Positions 20,759-22,662 of a stretch of 22,662 nucleotides of DNA are shown one piece after another. Position 1 is the stretch's first letter. Every line of letters starts with the position of its first letter. Position numbers and translations under genes: made by a program. This DNA is from a virus. The notes under the pieces are model-generated. The model had not been told where the DNA came from, searched no databases, and saw nothing but the letters and a program-made list of their open reading frames with translations. The stretch covers positions 1-22,662 of the IMG/VR virus record IMGVR_UViG_3300044825_000653. The stretch is one strand, 5' to 3'.

Positions 20759-22662
20759 ATGGCAGCTATCGATTACACCATCCCAGGGCAGATTAAAGGC
20801 ATTCAACTTGAATCGCCAATGAACGCTATGGCACAAGCCATGCAGCTGCGCGGCTTGCAAGAAGCTTCGCAAATGAACGCGTTGAAAATGCAGGAACAAG
20901 CGCTAAAATTTCAAGAGGCGCAACGCGACGCGCAAGAGCGTAATGCTTTGGCAAAGTTAGACCCTTCTAAACCAGAATATCTTACGCAGTTAAAACGTGT
21001 AAACCCTAAACTAGCGCTTGAATACGAAAAATCAGGGCTTGAAGCTGACTCAGCAAGAATAAAAAAACAAAAAGATGAAGCAGATTTAGTTCAAGCTAAG
21101 CTAAAAGAATCGCGGTATTTTTTAGAGGGATTTAATGTTAACTCCCCTACTGCGCCAGCCGACTATATAGCGTGGTCTGAAAAAAATATTAACGACCCTG
21201 TATTGGGGCCGCTACTACGCGCGCGCGGCGTGACTTTAGATAAAGTACGTCAAAACGTAACTGAAGCGATTCAAACTGGCACGTTTGAGGATTTAGTAAA
21301 TCAATCTAAATTAGGCGTGGATAGATTTACTGAACTCACGCCTGCGTTCAGAAAAGCTGAAGACGAACGGATAAATCAAGAGTATTCAGATTATCTAAAC
21401 TCGCTCAAACCGGGAGCCACCGCGTTAACTAGATTGCAGTTTGTAGAGTTGCGAAAGCGTCAGCGTCCTGTTGCGCCTGCGCCAGATGCCACCGCGCCTG
21501 CGCCAGATGCTGTTGCACCCGCTGCCGCGCCTGCATCCCTACCTGCGCCTGTTGCTGCTGCGGTTGATTTAACAAACGTGCCTCCTGCTGAGCGCAGTAT
21601 CATGTTTAACCAGCCACCGGTTAATCAACTTGGTGGCGGTCAAACTACAACCGCAGCGGTTAACAATCTTGGGTTTATGCCAGCGGCTATTACAACGGCA
21701 AATAAAGTTCCATCTGTAACTGCAACTGCTACAACGCAAGCTGCCGGCGCTAAAGACCGGCCACTAATTCACCCAACCGCCGCAATACTATATAACAGCA
21801 CTTTGCCTGGCGACAAAGCAAGAGCGGACGCTATACAACGTCAACATGAAGCCGATCTTAAAAACACAGAAAAGCAGCGTGATTTTGCCGCCGCACAAGA
21901 CGCGGGTTTTAAAGGTAGTTTCCCAGATTGGTTGGATCAACAACGCGAAACTGAATCTGAACGTGAATATCGAAGGGCTAAAAACGACGGATCGTTTAAA
22001 GGCACGTTTGTAGATTGGAAACGTGAGATGGCAAAAGCCACCAAAATTGTTGTGCAACCCGCGCCGATGACGTTGACTAGAGACGCATTAGACTTAGCAG
22101 CGGATCAATTTTTGGTAACTGGCACAATACCTTCAGTTAACCGTGCAGATAGGTCAGCAATTATTAACCGCGCCGCCGCTATGGCTAAAGAAAAAGGAAT
22201 GAGCGCAGATGTTGTAGATCGTATGGCTAATAAAGCTAATCAATCTGCGCTAACGCAATTGACTAAACAAGAAACTATGGTCGGCGCGTTTGAAAAGAAC
22301 TTTGTGAAAAACGTGGGTATTGTTGAGCGGATAAGCCAGAAAAAAGACAATACAGGTGTTCCTTTACTGCAAAAATGGATTAACGTGGGTAAAAAAGCAA
22401 CGTCAGGCGACCCTGAGTTGGCTTCGCTTGCGGTCGCCATTAAAGCGGTGCAAAACGAATACGGCAAGATTGTGTCCGGCAGTATGGGCAATACGGCGGT
22501 AGCAGTATCTGAAATTAAACGCATGGAAGAGTTGCTTAACGCAGCCCAAACACCACAAGACGTTATGGCGGTACTTAACACTATGCGGGAAGAAACGCAA
22601 AACCGAATGGCCGGTTTTAAAGAACAAAAATCTGAATTAACTAACGAAATTCGTAGACCTAC
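20759..22662 (+). CDS. Large internal virion/ejection protein (3' truncated by window)
   Basis: Open from ATG 20759 to the window edge (634 codons, no stop), 1 nt after the previous TGA, with AGGA about 10 nt upstream. The N-terminus is Met/Gln/Ala helical (MNAMAQAMQLRGLQEASQMN). A long charged coiled coil, a Pro-Ala linker (VAPAPDATAPAPDAVAPAAA, about residues 240-260) and two copies of an FKGxFxDW motif follow (FKGSFPDW, FKGTFVDW), then a helical C-terminal part. Such long helical proteins after a gp7-like gene act in DNA injection across the envelope, like P22 gp16/gp20. Codons are AT-richer (TTA, AAT, AAA) than those of the head genes. No lysozyme motif seen in the visible part. Confidence 0.82.
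   Translation, partial: MAAIDYTIPGQIKGIQLESPMNAMAQAMQLRGLQEASQMNALKMQEQALKFQEAQRDAQERNALAKLDPSKPEYLTQLKRVNPKLALEYEKSGLEADSARIKKQKDEADLVQAKLKESRYFLEGFNVNSPTAPADYIAWSEKNINDPVLGPLLRARGVTLDKVRQNVTEAIQTGTFEDLVNQSKLGVDRFTELTPAFRKAEDERINQEYSDYLNSLKPGATALTRLQFVELRKRQRPVAPAPDATAPAPDAVAPAAAPASLPAPVAAAVDLTNVPPAERSIMFNQPPVNQLGGGQTTTAAVNNLGFMPAAITTANKVPSVTATATTQAAGAKDRPLIHPTAAILYNSTLPGDKARADAIQRQHEADLKNTEKQRDFAAAQDAGFKGSFPDWLDQQRETESEREYRRAKNDGSFKGTFVDWKREMAKATKIVVQPAPMTLTRDALDLAADQFLVTGTIPSVNRADRSAIINRAAAMAKEKGMSADVVDRMANKANQSALTQLTKQETMVGAFEKNFVKNVGIVERISQKKDNTGVPLLQKWINVGKKATSGDPELASLAVAIKAVQNEYGKIVSGSMGNTAVAVSEIKRMEELLNAAQTPQDVMAVLNTMREETQNRMAGFKEQKSELTNEIRRP

Overview
The window is a continuous piece of a tailed-phage (podovirus-type) genome with a P22-like virion module. 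The gene order small terminase, large terminase, portal, scaffold, coat, gp4-like adaptor, gp10-like stabilization protein, fiber, ejection proteins follows the P22 plan, and the protein lengths are close to the P22 equivalents. I see no tRNA, integrase, repressor, lysis cassette or CRISPR. The Shine-Dalgarno sites, a consensus sigma70 promoter and a consensus DnaA box indicate a bacterial, probably proteobacterial, host. The sequence alone does not say which one. Both ends cut through genes: the polymerase on the left and an ejection protein on the right.

Layout. (1) 1-3219, rightward: the C-terminal part of a family A DNA polymerase, then a primase-helicase fusion. (2) 3224-5640, leftward: a tightly packed operon of nine small genes. 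It has a textbook promoter (TTGACA-16 bp-TATAAT, 5602-5629) at its head and a T-tailed hairpin (3224-3250) at its end. Only one member, a Gp88-like protein, resembles a known family. Two genes encode very short membrane peptides and one 52-codon gene is stop/start-overlapped on both sides. The block is strikingly rich in CCGG. (3) 5535-6309: a 775-bp non-coding region with six 9-bp GTGGGTCAT elements, a DnaA box, five 16-bp palindromes, an 18-bp direct repeat, a rightward terminator and a palindrome next to the terminase start. It is the best candidate for a replication origin and/or switch region. (4) 6310-22662, rightward: the late packaging and virion operon, interrupted at 8700-9281 by an antisense HNH endonuclease inserted at the start of a small gene. 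Hairpins with TTCG or TTTG loops follow the coat and the next two structural genes.

How it fits together: polymerase and primase-helicase replicate the genome, perhaps from the repeat-rich gap. The leftward operon is probably expressed early by host RNA polymerase and may carry host-takeover or accessory functions. The rightward operon packages DNA and builds the virion. The most unusual gene is at 19112-19993: it joins a cupin-like N-terminal region to a compact SET (protein-lysine methyltransferase-like) domain and sits translationally nested between the fiber and the ejection proteins.
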